A stretch of 64,000 nt of DNA from Notospermus geniculatus. Its lineage: Eukaryota > Nemertea > Pilidiophora > Heteronemertea > Lineidae. The translations under genes were made by a program, and so were the position numbers. Under the pieces are notes generated by a model. It was given only the letters and a program-made list of their open reading frames with translations, was not told the origin of the DNA and did no database searches. The DNA lies in the NCBI GenBank assembly GCA_002633025.1, contig NMRB01000212.1, positions 333,764 to 397,763 on the forward strand, given 5' to 3'. How positions within the stretch are numbered: position 1 is the stretch's first letter; each line of letters opens with the position of its first letter. Positions 13,155 through 26,037 of the stretch are shown here, piece by piece.

Positions 13155-13233
13155 ATGGCGTTAGTATTACAGCTAAAGTATGCGGAGAATTTGCGCGGGA
13201 AAGCGGATCGTCTGGCAAAGGTCTCATTCCGAG
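13155..13233 (+). CDS. OTOF: Otoferlin, first coding exon (start of C2A domain)
   Basis: The ATG at 13155 opens a 26-codon exon reading MALVLQLKYAENLRGKADRL then AKVSFR, with a phase-1 donor GTAAGT at 13234. Type II ferlins start with almost the same segment (MAL-hLKT--LRG--DRIAKV-FRG), and dysferlin-type ferlins start differently. Otoferlin is a tail-anchored multi-C2 protein that acts as a Ca2+ sensor in vesicle fusion. The split Gly codon (G + GT) is completed by the exon at 58647. A pyrimidine tract and CACAG directly precede the ATG, so the exon is probably the second transcribed exon. Confidence 0.88.
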
Positions 13234-13961
13234 GTAAGTTACTTTCTCTTCAAAACTTTGGCCGCCCGTGATCTGCAGATGGCCCAAATGAAATGAAAAG
13301 TTGAAATGCCACAGTTAGGCCTACAGTCCACTAAATCTTTTTCCTCATGAAACATTCCTCCCTTGTTTGTTATGTAATATTTCTATTTCCACCTTGCCAT
13401 AAATTTCTTGTTGATGGGGCTTCTCTTCTGAGGGGTGAGCCTAAAGTACATTTCAAAGAAAAAGTGAAACTCAGATCTGCTAGTCAAAGAATATGAAATA
13501 GATGTGCAAGGTATCAAAAAGGCATCTAGACTCTTTTATAAAACAATGCTTCCTATGATTCGCCATCCACTTGAAAGGTTTCTCTTTGCTGTTTCCATCC
13601 TGATATCCCCAAAATTCAGGTATGGCTTTCCTGATGCCCAAGTTTCAGTACCGGTAGGCCACTCGAGTCAGAATGCTCGATCCTGTTCATTTCATCCACC
13701 ACCACCAGGACAATCATTGGCCAGGTTTACCTATGCATCGAATTCCTGTCTTTTGTTTAATGAAATGTACACAGTAACGAATTATTGATTTTATGCAATT
13801 CCCAGGTTGCTCTCTTTAATATTTCATGTTTTGTTTCAATCATCAAAACCTCTTAATGATGTTCAGTGTTCAAAGTACACTCTGTTCTCAAAGAAAAGGA
13901 TTCAAATGTGTTTGAATTTGATTGAAGTTATTTGGTAAAGTGGGAGTAGCAATGTGGTTTA

Positions 13962-14258
13962 CAATATGGATCACATTGTTCACAATGGATCACGTTCATA
14001 ACGGATCACATTGTACACACTTCACAGTGGATCACTGTTCATAGTCAGTCACATTGTTCACAATGGATCACATTGTATACAGCGAATCACATTGTTCACA
14101 ATGGATCACATTGTTCCAGTTCGCAATAAGGATCACATTGTTTGCATTGGATCACTGTTCAACTCTGATCACACTGTTCACAATATGGATCACATTGTAC
14201 ACAATGGGATTGTTCACAACTGAACACATTGTTCACAATGGATCACATTGTTCACTGT
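13962..14258. repeat. Minisatellite, about 18-20 bp unit
   Basis: Repeated variants of TGGATCACATTGTTCACAA, about 15 copies with irregular spacing. The two overlapping plus-strand ORFs rich in HIVHNGSH-like residues are a by-product of the repeat. Confidence 0.85.
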
Positions 14259-15339
14259 TGGCACTGAGAAACAGCCATGATTTTGCAGTACAAAGTCTGA
14301 AGTTGGTTTCCTTCATATCTTAATACTACCCAAAAATAGTTGTTGTCTCCTGGCATTGTTCACATCTATTTTCTATAGACCAAGACTGTCTTTAAATCAG
14401 ACGTGATTTAACCAGCCTTTTGTCTACCAATCTCAATGAATTCATGAATCTGAAATGAGGTTTTCACCTCAAAGGTTTAATGAAAGATTCAGTTCCCTGG
14501 ATAAAGCATCGTTTCATTGGCGTGGGAGGAACCAGCTTCTCTATTCTTTGGCTCACTGTTGTTAGGGAGGAAGATAATAAGGGTGAAAAGAATATTTTGT
14601 ACAATTTCTGATAATACCACTGCTTTCTGCTACTTTTCTATTGTTTTCCAATATATCTTGTACATGTAATGTACGTGTATCAGGGTTGACGATTCTTAAA
14701 GTTAGGGATATTCTATGTACTAAAGGCTCTGTCACGTGCTGTTAATTAGCTTTACTCGGCTTACTGTGCTGTGTACTGGTATCCATTTCATGAGGCATGT
14801 AATTATCATTGCAGAATCCTTTTGGGAGGAATCTTTTTAAAGATTCCTAAATTCTACTAAATAGTATAAATCTACATCTGGACGAATTCAAGATCCTAGT
14901 AGCTATTTGGGTGAGGTGAAGCTGATACTGAGTAGCCTACATTGCTGGTTTTGAATTGCAGCTCAGTCACATGATTGTCCAGGGGGTTGAGTATGTGCTG
15001 CGAAATACCAGATCCATGGTTAGGCTGTTTATGTAACGTAGACACATACCCTTTGCAACATCATTATTCATTTTCATGAAAGAGATCGTTTTAAACATTG
15101 GTACAAACCAGACACAGGGCTACATAATCGGATATGATGCATTCTCTGATGGCTTCCCTCATATTTGTTATTCCATTAGCAATAGACTAATTTCTCTATC
15201 AACCGGAGATATGACTGATGCATACTACATACTAGATAATACGTGACTATCGAAACATAGGATCATAAAACTTGGTGATGTTCATACATATCAACACTGT
15301 TGAATCTTGATTCTATCAAAATTGACTTCATTGCTCCTT

Positions 15340-15867
15340 TTGTTCTGAATCACAATCCATGAACTCACATTTTGTTCCAATTAAAGTCCAATCCATGAAC
15401 CAACATGTGCTTCTGAGTCCTAATCCATGAACCAACATTTTCTTCTGAGTTCTAACCTGTGAACCAACAAGTTCTTCTAATCTGAGTCCCAATCCATGAA
15501 CCAACAGGTTCTTATGAGTCGTAATCCATGAACCAACATGTTCTTCTGAGTCCTAATCCATGAACCAACATGTTCTTATGAGTCCTAATCCATGAACCAA
15601 CATTTTCTTCTGAGTTCTAATCTGTGAACCAACAAGTTCTTCTAATCTGAGTCCTAATCCATGAACCAACAGGTTCTTATGAGTCCTAATCCATGAACCA
15701 ACATTTTCTTCTGAGAGTTCAAATCTGTGAACCAACATGTTTTTCTGAGTCCTAATCCATGAACCAATAGGTTCTTATGAGTCCCAATCCACGAACCAAC
15801 ATATTGTTGCAAGTCCCAGTCCATGAACCAACATTTTCCTCTGTGTCCCAAATCCATGAACCAACCA
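15340..15867. repeat. Minisatellite, about 34-37 bp unit
   Basis: At least a dozen variants of TAATCCATGAACCAACATGT followed by TCTTCTGAGTCC. A higher-order pair of units also repeats (compare 15420-15540 with 15600-15710). Minus-strand ORFs are repeat-encoded. Confidence 0.85.
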
Positions 15868-18250
15868 TGCATGTATGTATGCTGGTACCTGACAGGTAAT
15901 TTCACCTTCCTTGTCACTTTCATCACTCTTGATGTTATTTGAAATTCAAATGAGCCGAGTCGTTGGCACGTCGGCGAATGAGAAATAAATGTGAGTTTAT
16001 TTCCCTCGTCTCATTAGGATGGTGTCCACACAGAGTTGAGAGGACGATTTGGTAAATTGGAAGAGACATGTTCTTAATTATCCTCAGCGATAATTTGACC
16101 TTTCAAAATACCTGTACTTATTACCTAAGTGTCGGTGCCTTTGATGTCATTTTAGCCAATAGAAATTTGGTTTACACATTTTGCTGTGCAGATAGATGGA
16201 GTTTAGTGGTTTCCATCCAAATCAATCTATCTGTAGAAATAGTTGAGTTTGCGATGTTGTATACTGCTACTGTAGGTTTGTAGGAGCAAAAATAGATCTT
16301 TGGTAGGAGTCAGTTTTGCCAAAATAACTTGTCAGAAACTCCTTGCTCTGATCTTCATCAAAACAATTTGCTGCCTTCCAGGTAGGTTTCTCTCGATCAT
16401 GAGATCAGGAGTACTTTATCGTCCATATCATTAATCCTTGTCGTCTGTCTAGGTCTACACGTTAATTACCTCAGAACTGTTCAACTGTGTCGCTCCCATT
16501 GATAAGCATGCACGGTCATGAATGGTATGCCAATCAATTTCACACCATCAACAACAGGAAGAGGTGCATGACCTTTTGTCATGTTACCTATGCTCACTTG
16601 TCAATTTCAAAAGCTCTCCTTCTTTCTCTTGTCTTGTAGTTTCTGTCCCTTCTAACCTGATATTCGACATAAGACAATGGTGGCTAGTATTTCTGGCCAT
16701 ATCCAAGATGTTATTTTAAAACTGAACCTCAACCAAAAACTAAATACACTGTACTAACGCTTTTCTTATGCGTGAGAGATTACAGTATGTCAAGTGTTCA
16801 ATGAAAAATTACTGTGCCACCATCATACAGTGATAAATTCAATGATAATCAGGCTAAGAAGATTTGATCTCCTCGGCATGCGAATATCCAATGAAGATGA
16901 TCACGAGACTGTGGACTTTTTTCTATTTCCCACGTCCGTTCTGCTTTTGACTTCATACAGCGCTCTCATCATACATATTTAACAACGCCCAACTTTGTAA
17001 GAAATCAATATGCTGGTTATTACTTTTACTTTGCGTATTCAATAATGTTACCACATATTCAGAAGTCATATTGCGACTGAAGAGCTGGAATGTAAATAGA
17101 ATCTCTTCCGTTCAAAGCTGGTTTTGTCGGGAAAGTCATATGATGTGTCTCAGCCGCCTATGAATATTTCCCTCTGGTTCATGTTGCAAATTTTTCATTC
17201 CTTGGGCAATGTACTTTACTCCCTTCATGATAATTGAGTGTCAGGGTTGGTGATGTTGATTTCATGCCTGCTACACCGCAGCGCTTTCTCACAAGAGCCC
17301 ACATTCTAAATTCTGACTCATGGTTTGTTCAGTGGCATGTATGTTTCTTCATATGATGACAGATGAAACATGTTTTTACATTTCCAACTTTGATTCACAC
17401 ATGTTATTATCTCTGGTACCAAAATAATGATACGATATTTATATAATCAAGAATTAGTGAGCTGTAAGTGCCATTCTGGCGCATATTTGAGTAATTAGGT
17501 CATCAATTAAGGGAGAAGTGACGTTCGGCCTTGATTTATTGTTGTCGTTTTACTATCTCTCTATAACAAAACATTGGTTCATGTACTAATGGCTAGCACT
17601 AATCTAAAGGTGTAGATCACAATTCTAACTATCATACTGGACTTTCAAATCTAAAAGGTTGCTCGACAGTATTCTGGCTCGCCCATTAGTGAGAAATTTG
17701 CTTGGGAGCATTGTGCTATTCGACCAGCGACATGCAGGTGTCAGGACATGCCTGTTGATCCCGCCGGTTGTCAATTTCACTATTAGTTCCAATTGGGGAT
17801 CCGCCTTCAGTTGTCATTGATGTCACCAAAATGGGGCAGCCGCGGAATTAGCCTGTGTTTGTAGACGTGACCGCCGATTGCAGTAGGCATACGAGCAGAT
17901 TTCTATGTGAAACCATAGTGTAGATGCTGGTGCCAAAGCAACGCGGTCACGCTGTGCATTTCATCTATTGTTTAGCGGTTGTATTGTACATTGCCTGTCC
18001 AGTCACTCTAACTCAACTTGTGCATTACCGCCTCATCTAGGACATACAATACGATGGTAGATTATTGTTAATGGATTGTGATTAACCCCTTCCCTCCCAA
18101 TGGCTGAGCGATTTCTGGCTTCACTCATTGTTTATTAGGTACCGGTAACTGAATAAAGCGGTTGCTTCGTGGTTGGGATGAAATCAGCAAGGCTACAGTA
18201 CATGTAGCCTATATCATTCTGTGCAGACGACAAGTACACACAGAACTGTG

Positions 18251-18415
18251 CTTATAGGCCTAGATGTGTTCCGCTAGCAGCCATCTTGTCAAGAATTAGG
18301 TCATCACTGTGGGAATTCTCTTCCATGATTGGTTCTTCCATCCCCAGTGGGGGAACTCCCCATGACAATGACCTAATTTTGACAAGATGGCTGCTAACGA
18401 AAATCACCTATAGGT
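18251..18415. mobile_element. Inverted-repeat element around CAGCCATCTTGTCAA
   Basis: AGCAGCCATCTTGTCAAGAA and the matching right arm TTTTGACAAGATGGCTGCT enclose about 70 bp, and pairing continues outward toward TATAGG at both ends. MITE-like hairpin. Confidence 0.65.
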
Positions 18416-20420
18416 TTATATGAGTGAGAGTCTGACCAAGTGCCGATTATTGCTACCAAGTGCACGATTATTGCTACCACATCCATATCGATTGGAAATT
18501 GTGGCAAAGAGTGATACCATCCTTGAGTGTGGGATGATTTCAGATAATTAGATGATACGAAACCGTGATGGGTGGAGAGATGTATCAAGTTGTTCATATG
18601 GACGAAATATAGATTTTATTGGGCAGTAATTGTTATTCGTCACGCTGGTACTTTGAAATAATCACTCTAGACACGAACTGCAAAAGTAACAGGATCTTGC
18701 CGGCACCTGTTGCCTTGGCAATGTGAGGTATTGACATTTTTCCGAACTTAGAAAAAAATAAAATCTAAAGATAACGATTTTGACCAATAATCAATGGGCT
18801 TGCTAGTTCGGAAAACTTCGCCACGATCACCAAAAAATACGCTCACACGCGAGGTATCTGCTGAGCAAATGGTCTCGAATGACTCGCTCAGCAGATAGCT
18901 CCAGTGTGCGGCGGGTTATACATGTATCTATCCTGAAGCCGTTTGGTTAAATCTGGGAGTTTAGTAGGTGAAATGACTGTCCACTGTGCCGTCTCTGGTG
19001 TCCACTGTCCAACTTTTTCAAATGGTGAAATGGTCATGGAGACAATCAGGAAAAACCCTCAAAATATCAAAGGGAACCTTTATAACAGAAAAAGTAGACT
19101 TCAGGCATTCTGGAACAACCCAAGCCTGTCATCTGTTGACTTGCAAATTCCATAGTATGTGGTTACACTTCAACGTGGAGGAATTCAAATTGACTAGTAC
19201 GATTCCTCCAAGATTTCAATAAAAAGGAGGTGGTTCAGCAACCGATTTCACGCATCATTAATCCTCATCTGCCGAATACTGATGTTTGTTTCACACACAG
19301 GAATGTCAAAGTTAGAATCATTGCTGCCCAAGTACATGCTAAAAATCCCATATAACATTAATAATGACTGTACCCTCATAGTCTAGTAGAGATATTGAAT
19401 TGAAATGAATTGATGACCACGGTTGGTAAATGCTTCCGATCATGGACGACAGTGTTGTGTATCAGGAGCCATGGGGATGACATTTTCCATTAAACCATGA
19501 TTGAATCTGTGGGCGACAGAACAATGTGTCAGCGTTTGTTTTATAGTCAGAGTTTTTATTATGAAATCTGCCTGTGTATACCACCCACTTTCCTGGTATC
19601 AGTTCATATTCAGTTCATTCTGAGGTCCCTGTGGGGTATTACATAGAAAAAATTATTTGATTGCTTAATGCCTATGCGACAGTTGTCATACAATGATTGT
19701 GTCTGCGATATACGTATTATCGCTTACAAACTCCCATCGCTACTCTGACTGATTCTATTAACGAGGAATAATGTCTAGTGCCACGATGGAGTCAAGTGCT
19801 TTGGGATTCCCCGAATATTCTAATGCCCTTGATATAGGATGCCCCAACATTTCAAATGGACAAACAATACAGATGGGCAACAAAACGAGGGGGCATTATA
19901 TCACACCTTGATCCTCCTACTTGAGGATTCTTTAAGTTTACTGGTTTCGTTTTCCCCTAATTGCACTGCGAAGAGATAGAGAACCAGTTGGCTTCCCTCC
20001 CTGTTGATACCACAAGTCTCACCAAAAGAGGTCCAAGGTGCCTCGAAGGTGGAGAATTCACTTCGTAAAAGAAAATATTTTGAAAGTGATCCTCTCCAAG
20101 CTGGAGTTTCGTGACTGCTATCATATTTGATGGGCGTTGGTAATATTATCTGTTGTCCAAGGTTGCCAGGAGTTGGTCCCATTGAGGGAGACAGAAATCC
20201 GATCTGCCACATTTTCTGGGACAACAGGTTATTTCTAATTCATGATATACTGGTGTCCAGCAGGGATCAGATGACAAGTGGTGCTAGCCTTTTGCTTTGG
20301 ATTAATGTACGGTTGTTGCTTTCACACACGTTCTCGAGAGGTCCAAAATGCTGGTTCCAGTCTGCTTCTGGAGAATTCATTCTGGATTGCACGTTTTGTT
20401 CCCCTTGTGGGTGTTTTCAC

Positions 20421-20546
20421 TGGCATAGACCCTCAGCTACAAGGGAAGCACACCTTGTAGCTGAGGGTCTATGCCAGCTAAAGGTGTGTTCCCCTTGTAA
20501 CTGAGGGTCTCTGCTACAAGGAAACATAGACCCTCAGCTACCAGGG
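20421..20546. repeat. Cluster of short inverted repeats (CCTCAGCTACAAGG)
   Basis: TGGCATAGACCCTCAGCTAC at 20421 pairs with its complement ending at 20476. Further copies occur in both orientations at 20489-20511 and 20525-20546, so several alternative hairpins can form. Confidence 0.65.
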
Positions 20547-21421
20547 AAGCACGCCTTCATCTCTCATTCACTAATGATAAGCCAAGGTTTTCCGTCCTCG
20601 ATGAGTCGAAACTGTTGCCCACGCCAAGAATTGTTCCACTCCTAAGCTGCACATCAACCTCTACTCCTCCTTGGAGTCTTTCACCTGCCCTTGCAGATCC
20701 ACAGCTACAAGAGAACGGCACCTCTCTCATTCACCAGATGAAAGGACAAGCTAGAGATTTTCTTCCTCTGCCTTCACCTCACCCAAATCTGTTCCACTCA
20801 TATATTGTACTTCTCTTGGCCGTCAAATACACAAGGAATAACACATTTATGTCTCATCGACCTGCTGAAGTGATGAGGCAGGGCATTCATGCGTTTATCC
20901 TCTAACCCTTGCTTGCATCTGGATTTGTTCACAGAACCTCTTGCATGTGGCCAGCAACAGAAGCTTGAGACTGTGCGCCTTTGGACTGCGTACCACTGCT
21001 AAAACATCAGTATTCCTTTGGTCGGCAGACTAAATGAGATCAAGACGCCTGAATGAACAAGACGGCTGATGTGCTGCACTCTCCCCGGAGGCAAGCCATC
21101 ATCATGGTTTGTTTGGAATAAGTGTTGACGCTAGTCCTCTTTTGTAAACTCTTGTCGGGTGACCAAGTTGCCTACTTCGCTTGGCTACATGATGGGAATG
21201 ATAATCTTATTAGTGTCTTCGACCATTGGATCAAGGTGTTGATATCAGCCGAGGCAGTATACAGGTGTCTTCTTCAGCCCCATGGCTTGTGATACGATGC
21301 TGGCCTGGCGTGTGAGAGGACTGGATCAATATCAGCAGCGACCACCAAAAATGTGATTTGTTTTCCAACACAATATTGTAGATGGAAGAAAGAAGAATCT
21401 TCACAAAGCATGTTGTTCCAG

Positions 21422-22655
21422 TCATCTGGTTGATTCATACGTGGTGTAGCTGGAGTCATTCGTGTTCCTGACATGCTTGCTTGGTTTACCATCTATGAAA
21501 GACAAATTGTTATGGAATGGGTTTGGATGATGTATGGACATGATGGAAGCAGTGCTTTCATCTTTGGTGCACTCAATGATGATGTGGTTCTGTGTCATCT
21601 TAACAATGACAAGAATCAAATAACTCACAGTGCATAATCCTTCATGACCTCAGGCAGTAGCAGGAAGGTCAAGGACAGTATTTTCAAGGTCAGAAGGTGT
21701 CCTTGAGAAAGGCCAACTGTTCAACTGAGCGGTGGAGCTTCCAGATGATTGATTCAAGACTGGTTCCAAATCTTTGCATGGTAGAACATTCATCAGGTTG
21801 ATATTACTGCTGTCGGCAACTCTAGCTATTTCAAAGGCAGAAAAAAATCAGGCAAGAGAGGGAGACTGATGTATCTTGTGGCATCGGATGTTTTTGTTAT
21901 TCTTATTTCTATGAATATATTCTGCTATAGTGAGTCTTGCTTGTGTCACATTCCAAGTGATAAGTTTATGAGGTGTCTGGGAACAGTCATGATGGTTCAC
22001 TCAGGTTCCATGTAAGGAGATAGGTCCCTATGCTTGAGGTCTGCCATCTGGATCGGGGACTTGGTGGCTGAACAACTCGAGGAGGGCATCTGACAGCTTG
22101 TGTTGCTTGTGCTAAAGTACATGAAATCAAGTTGTATCGACCACAACACTTGCTTATCCCGGTGTAACGTTTTTCAGTGAGGCCGTTTTTCTGTGTGATT
22201 CCCATTGTTCGGAACACACTGGGAAACGAACTCGCTGTTTCTCTGTGTGTCGCCCATTGTCCAGTCGCCGCTTATTCCGTCAATCTATTGTATTGTCACA
22301 CTGGCTCATGGGCCTCACTGAAAAACGTTACACTGCGGTCTTCATCAATGCTTTGAATGCTCCAGAACATATCTCGATTGTGTACCCTTATGTATCTGTG
22401 TATATAGATATGATGGATGGTAGCTTTTGTCACTCTCCTGAATAATTGATGCAATTGGTGTACAATGACAGATGTCCAACAGAAAGATTACATTTTCATC
22501 TAATATTCAAAGGAATTCCATCAGGGATCGTCTGCTGAGAGGTCAGAACCAGACTGATGATGATGAAACTCTGGCGCGGGCCCCTCAACTCATTGTCATA
22601 GCATCTTTGACATGGACAAGATGATATTGGCAATATATGAAACAGCCACATCAGC
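21422..22655. repeat. Duplicated contig end, copy A
   Basis: This 1.23-kb stretch recurs at 22657-23708. The copies are separated by a single N (22656), and copy A stops at CACATCAGC where copy B reads on into unique sequence. This is the pattern of two overlapping contigs placed end to end. Copy A carries an extra 172-bp element. Confidence 0.88.
22162..22333. mobile_element. 172-bp element with 23-bp terminal inverted repeats
   Basis: GTGTAACGTTTTTCAGTGAG begins the left terminus (22162-22184), and the right terminus (22311-22333) is its exact complement. It is absent from copy B near 23390, where the flanks are joined. A clear target-site duplication cannot be defined. Confidence 0.78.
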
Positions 22656-22656
22656 N
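22656..22656. other. Single-N contig junction
   Basis: A lone ambiguous base at the junction of copies A and B. Confidence 0.8.
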
Positions 22657-23708
22657 TCATCTGTTTGATTCATACGTGGTGTAGCTGGAGTCATTCGTGT
22701 TCCTGACATGCTTGCTTGGTTTACCATCTATGAAAGACAAATTGTTATGGAATGGGTTTGGATGATGTATGGACATGATGGAAGCAGTGCTTTCATCTTT
22801 GGTGCACTCAATGATGATGTGGTTCTGTGTCATCTTTAACAATGACAAGAATCAAATAACTGACAGTGCATAATCCTTCATGACCTCAGGCAGTAGCAGG
22901 AAGGTCAAGGACAGTATTTTCAAGGTCAGAAGGTGTCCTTGAGAAAGGCCAACTGAGCGGTGGAGCTTCCAGATGATTGATTCAAGACTGGTTCCAAATC
23001 TTTGCATGGCAGAACATTCATCAGTTTGATATTACTGCTGTCGGCAACTCTAGCTATTTCAAAGACAGAAAAAAATCAGGCAAGCGAGGGAGACTGATGT
23101 ATCTTGTGGCATCAGATGTTTTTATTATTCTTATTTCTATGAATATATTCTGTTATAGTGAGTCTTGCTTGTGTCACATTCTGAGTGATAAGTTTATGAG
23201 GTGTCTGGGAACAGTCACGATGGTTCACTCAGGTTCCATGTAAGGAAATGAGGTCCCTATATGCTTGAGGTCTGCCATCTGGATCGGGGACTTGGTGGCT
23301 GAACAACTCGAGGAGGGCATCTAACAGCTTGTGTTGCTTGTGCTAAAGTACACGAAATCAAGTTGTATCGACCGCAACACTTGCTTATCCCGGTCTTCAT
23401 CAATGCTTTGAATGCTCCAGAACATATCTCGATTGTGTTCCTTTACGTATCTGTGTATAGATATGATGGATGGTAGCTTTTGTCACTCTGCTGAATAATT
23501 GATGCGATTGGTGTACAATGACAGATGTCCGACAGAAAGATTACATTTTCATCTAATATTCAAAGGAATTCCATCAGGGATCGTCTGCTGAGAGGTCAGA
23601 ACCAGACTGATGATGATGAAACTCTGGCGCGGGCCCCTCAACTCATTGTCATAGCATCTTTGACATGGACAAGATGATATTGGCAATATATGAAACAGCC
23701 ACATCAGC
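22657..23708. repeat. Duplicated contig start, copy B
   Basis: Near-identical to copy A, with scattered single-base differences and without the 22162-22333 insertion. Probably the other allele or the same locus. Confidence 0.88.
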
Positions 23709-25878
23709 GGTGTTTCGATCATGGTATGGATGACAGAATTCATTACAACGTCAGAAACATGACTTTGGACAAAATATATTGGCGTTGTAGTGAGGGAGAA
23801 CCTAAAATAGATGTTATCTGCCACTTCTATTTGAGCGTATGGTGTGGTGGAAAAAGTTAATTTTATTGTTGGTACCACACATAAACAATGGACAAGCACA
23901 AAGTGCAAAACGGAGAAGTATGAATTGGACTTTACTGGACAGTGATATGAACCAAGTCTGGTGAATGCTTTTGCAGCAATGCAATACAACACTGTCTTTA
24001 CCAACCGCATACACACTATTCTGTCATTGCTTTTCCAATTGTGATTTCAAGGTTACAGACTATCCTAAACCATGTCCTTCGTCTTCAGCATCTTTTTTCC
24101 TGTGACTTGAAGCAAGATGCTTTGCTGTGTTGTCTCCATTACACACACAACATGAAAACTAACCTTGCCCAAACAATTTACGATTGCTCCATTCAATTAT
24201 TCAGTGGGATTCAATTCCCGGAAATTAACTTTTACCATTTGCAATTTCGATTAGATTTCTTTTGTGGCGTCCACAGCTGGTTGGCTCCTTCAATCTGTTG
24301 AGAAATTCTGTCTCAGAATGCCAGATGGTCCTCTGAATCTTGGCTATTAAAGTACAGTAAGCTTATATAGGGCTTCCTTTCACGGAACAGGAGGTCATGT
24401 TGGGGACATGCTGCAAGGGGATTGATGAGTATGTTGATTGGTAGGAAATATCAATGGTTATATCAGTTGATTTTTCTAAAACGAAACCTAGTGTTGTTGG
24501 TCAAGGATCAGTCAATTGATTAGTCCTGCTTGTTGATAATTTCATGAGTGTTCAGTGTTTAGGAAAAGAACGAATGATGGTGACAGTTAGGTTGTTATTG
24601 ATGAGCGTCTTGGTAGTCAATTTCAGTTGTGTTGGTGAACGATCCTGAGGTGGTAGTGTTAGTGTTCTTCTAAGAGACTTTGTGAACTGACTTCCAGTTG
24701 TGTTCACCATGAATTGCCAAAAGCTGATATAACGTGGGACATGTCGTATGAAGAGATATGTTCGATACAACACGAGATTCGTCAATACATTGAACAGAAT
24801 GTGAATGTAAAAGCCAGGAATTGAAGAGAAAATTCATGAGGGAGTCATATCTGTCTACATGTGTGCCTTGCTAAACAGATCCCCTCGGGTAACCAGTGCT
24901 AATAATAGCAACACATTCTTCTTCATTCGAATACCCATGTGACATCAACCTGCCAATTACAGTGCCGCACGCTATAACCGGCTGACGTCACGACCAAGAG
25001 GCTCTGCGGGATTTCTCGCAGTGGTTTCTTTTAGCGGTGCCTGTGTTCTAATGGAGATGTATAGTAATGGGATGGAAGAACAGCTGAGACCGGCAGATTC
25101 GTGGTCACACTGCGGACGTGGAGGGAGAGTGGTGGAGAGGGTGATCTGCCAAGGCGTTTCAGACTCTGAACACAGTTGTATGAGATTCTCCAGGCTCTTA
25201 AGAAGGGTTTAGTTGCTAGCAACTACTCTACCATGACTGGGGGTGTAGCAGGCATTTAAAATGAAAGGATTCTGTCATCAGACTGAGGAGTTTTGGTTGG
25301 TCCTCCCATGTATGGGAACAATTTCCTGTCTGAAACAAACAATGAAGGCCTCAAAATGTCATTTGTAAAGGGCTGATCTTCTTTCCTAATCTTCTTACTT
25401 GTCAAAAGAGTTTACTTAAACACTCACAGCATATCATTCTTGAAGAAAAATTCTCAGAACTGTGTCATCTTGAAACTACCATCTTCCATGAAACTGCGCA
25501 GTAGACTTAAGATGTATTCCAAAGCAGACAAGATGGAGTGCCAGCCAACATACTGCCATATTGATCTACAAGTCTCCTTCCTCCTACTGCTCCACTATTG
25601 AAAAGTTTCAAACTTTCTCTTCTGCTCGAGTTAGAAATGCTGACTTTTTCATTGCGTTTTCCCATCCAGCAAGCAAGTTATTGATTGTTGTAGCTGTTGT
25701 GTGCGCTATTCACCAACACGTAGCAGATTTCTCTGTGCGGGAATATGGCACTTATGCCAAGGCTGCATTGTTTCCCCCAAGAATATCATTCGTTGTTGGT
25801 CCATTAGTTAGAGAATTTTAGACGATGTTGTGCTGAAAGAATTCAAAGGGGCTATAAGCGGACAGGTATAAAGTTGGA

Positions 25879-26037
25879 GAGTTTTCGCAAGGCTTTGAAA
25901 CGCCGATGCGAATGTCTATTCTTGTTTGATGCTTTCTTCATTGTACCGAACAATGGCATTGGCGTTCGTTGCATCAAACAATGGGATTGGAGTTCCTGTT
26001 GGTGTTTTGGGGGCTTTCTGAAAACGCTTTGTTACAA
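25879..26037. mobile_element. GAGTTTTCGCAA hairpin family, diverged copy 1
   Basis: Begins GAGTTTTCGCAAGGC and ends GGGGGCTTTCTGAAAACGC, with paired TTGCATC or GCATTGGCGTTCG blocks inside. It is the most diverged member of the family also found at 40887, 56259 and 56383. Confidence 0.6.

Noticed and set aside
13962-15867. Evenly spaced repeats considered as a CRISPR array
   Set aside because: Units are direct tandem variants without unique spacers, in an animal intron; they are minisatellites.
15553-15926. Minus-strand frames with repeated LVHGLGL-like residues
   Set aside because: Encoded by the 34-37 bp minisatellite; no start context, no splice support.
23549-24016. 155-codon minus-strand frame
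   Set aside because: Random-looking composition, overlaps the contig-duplication end, and no family resemblance.
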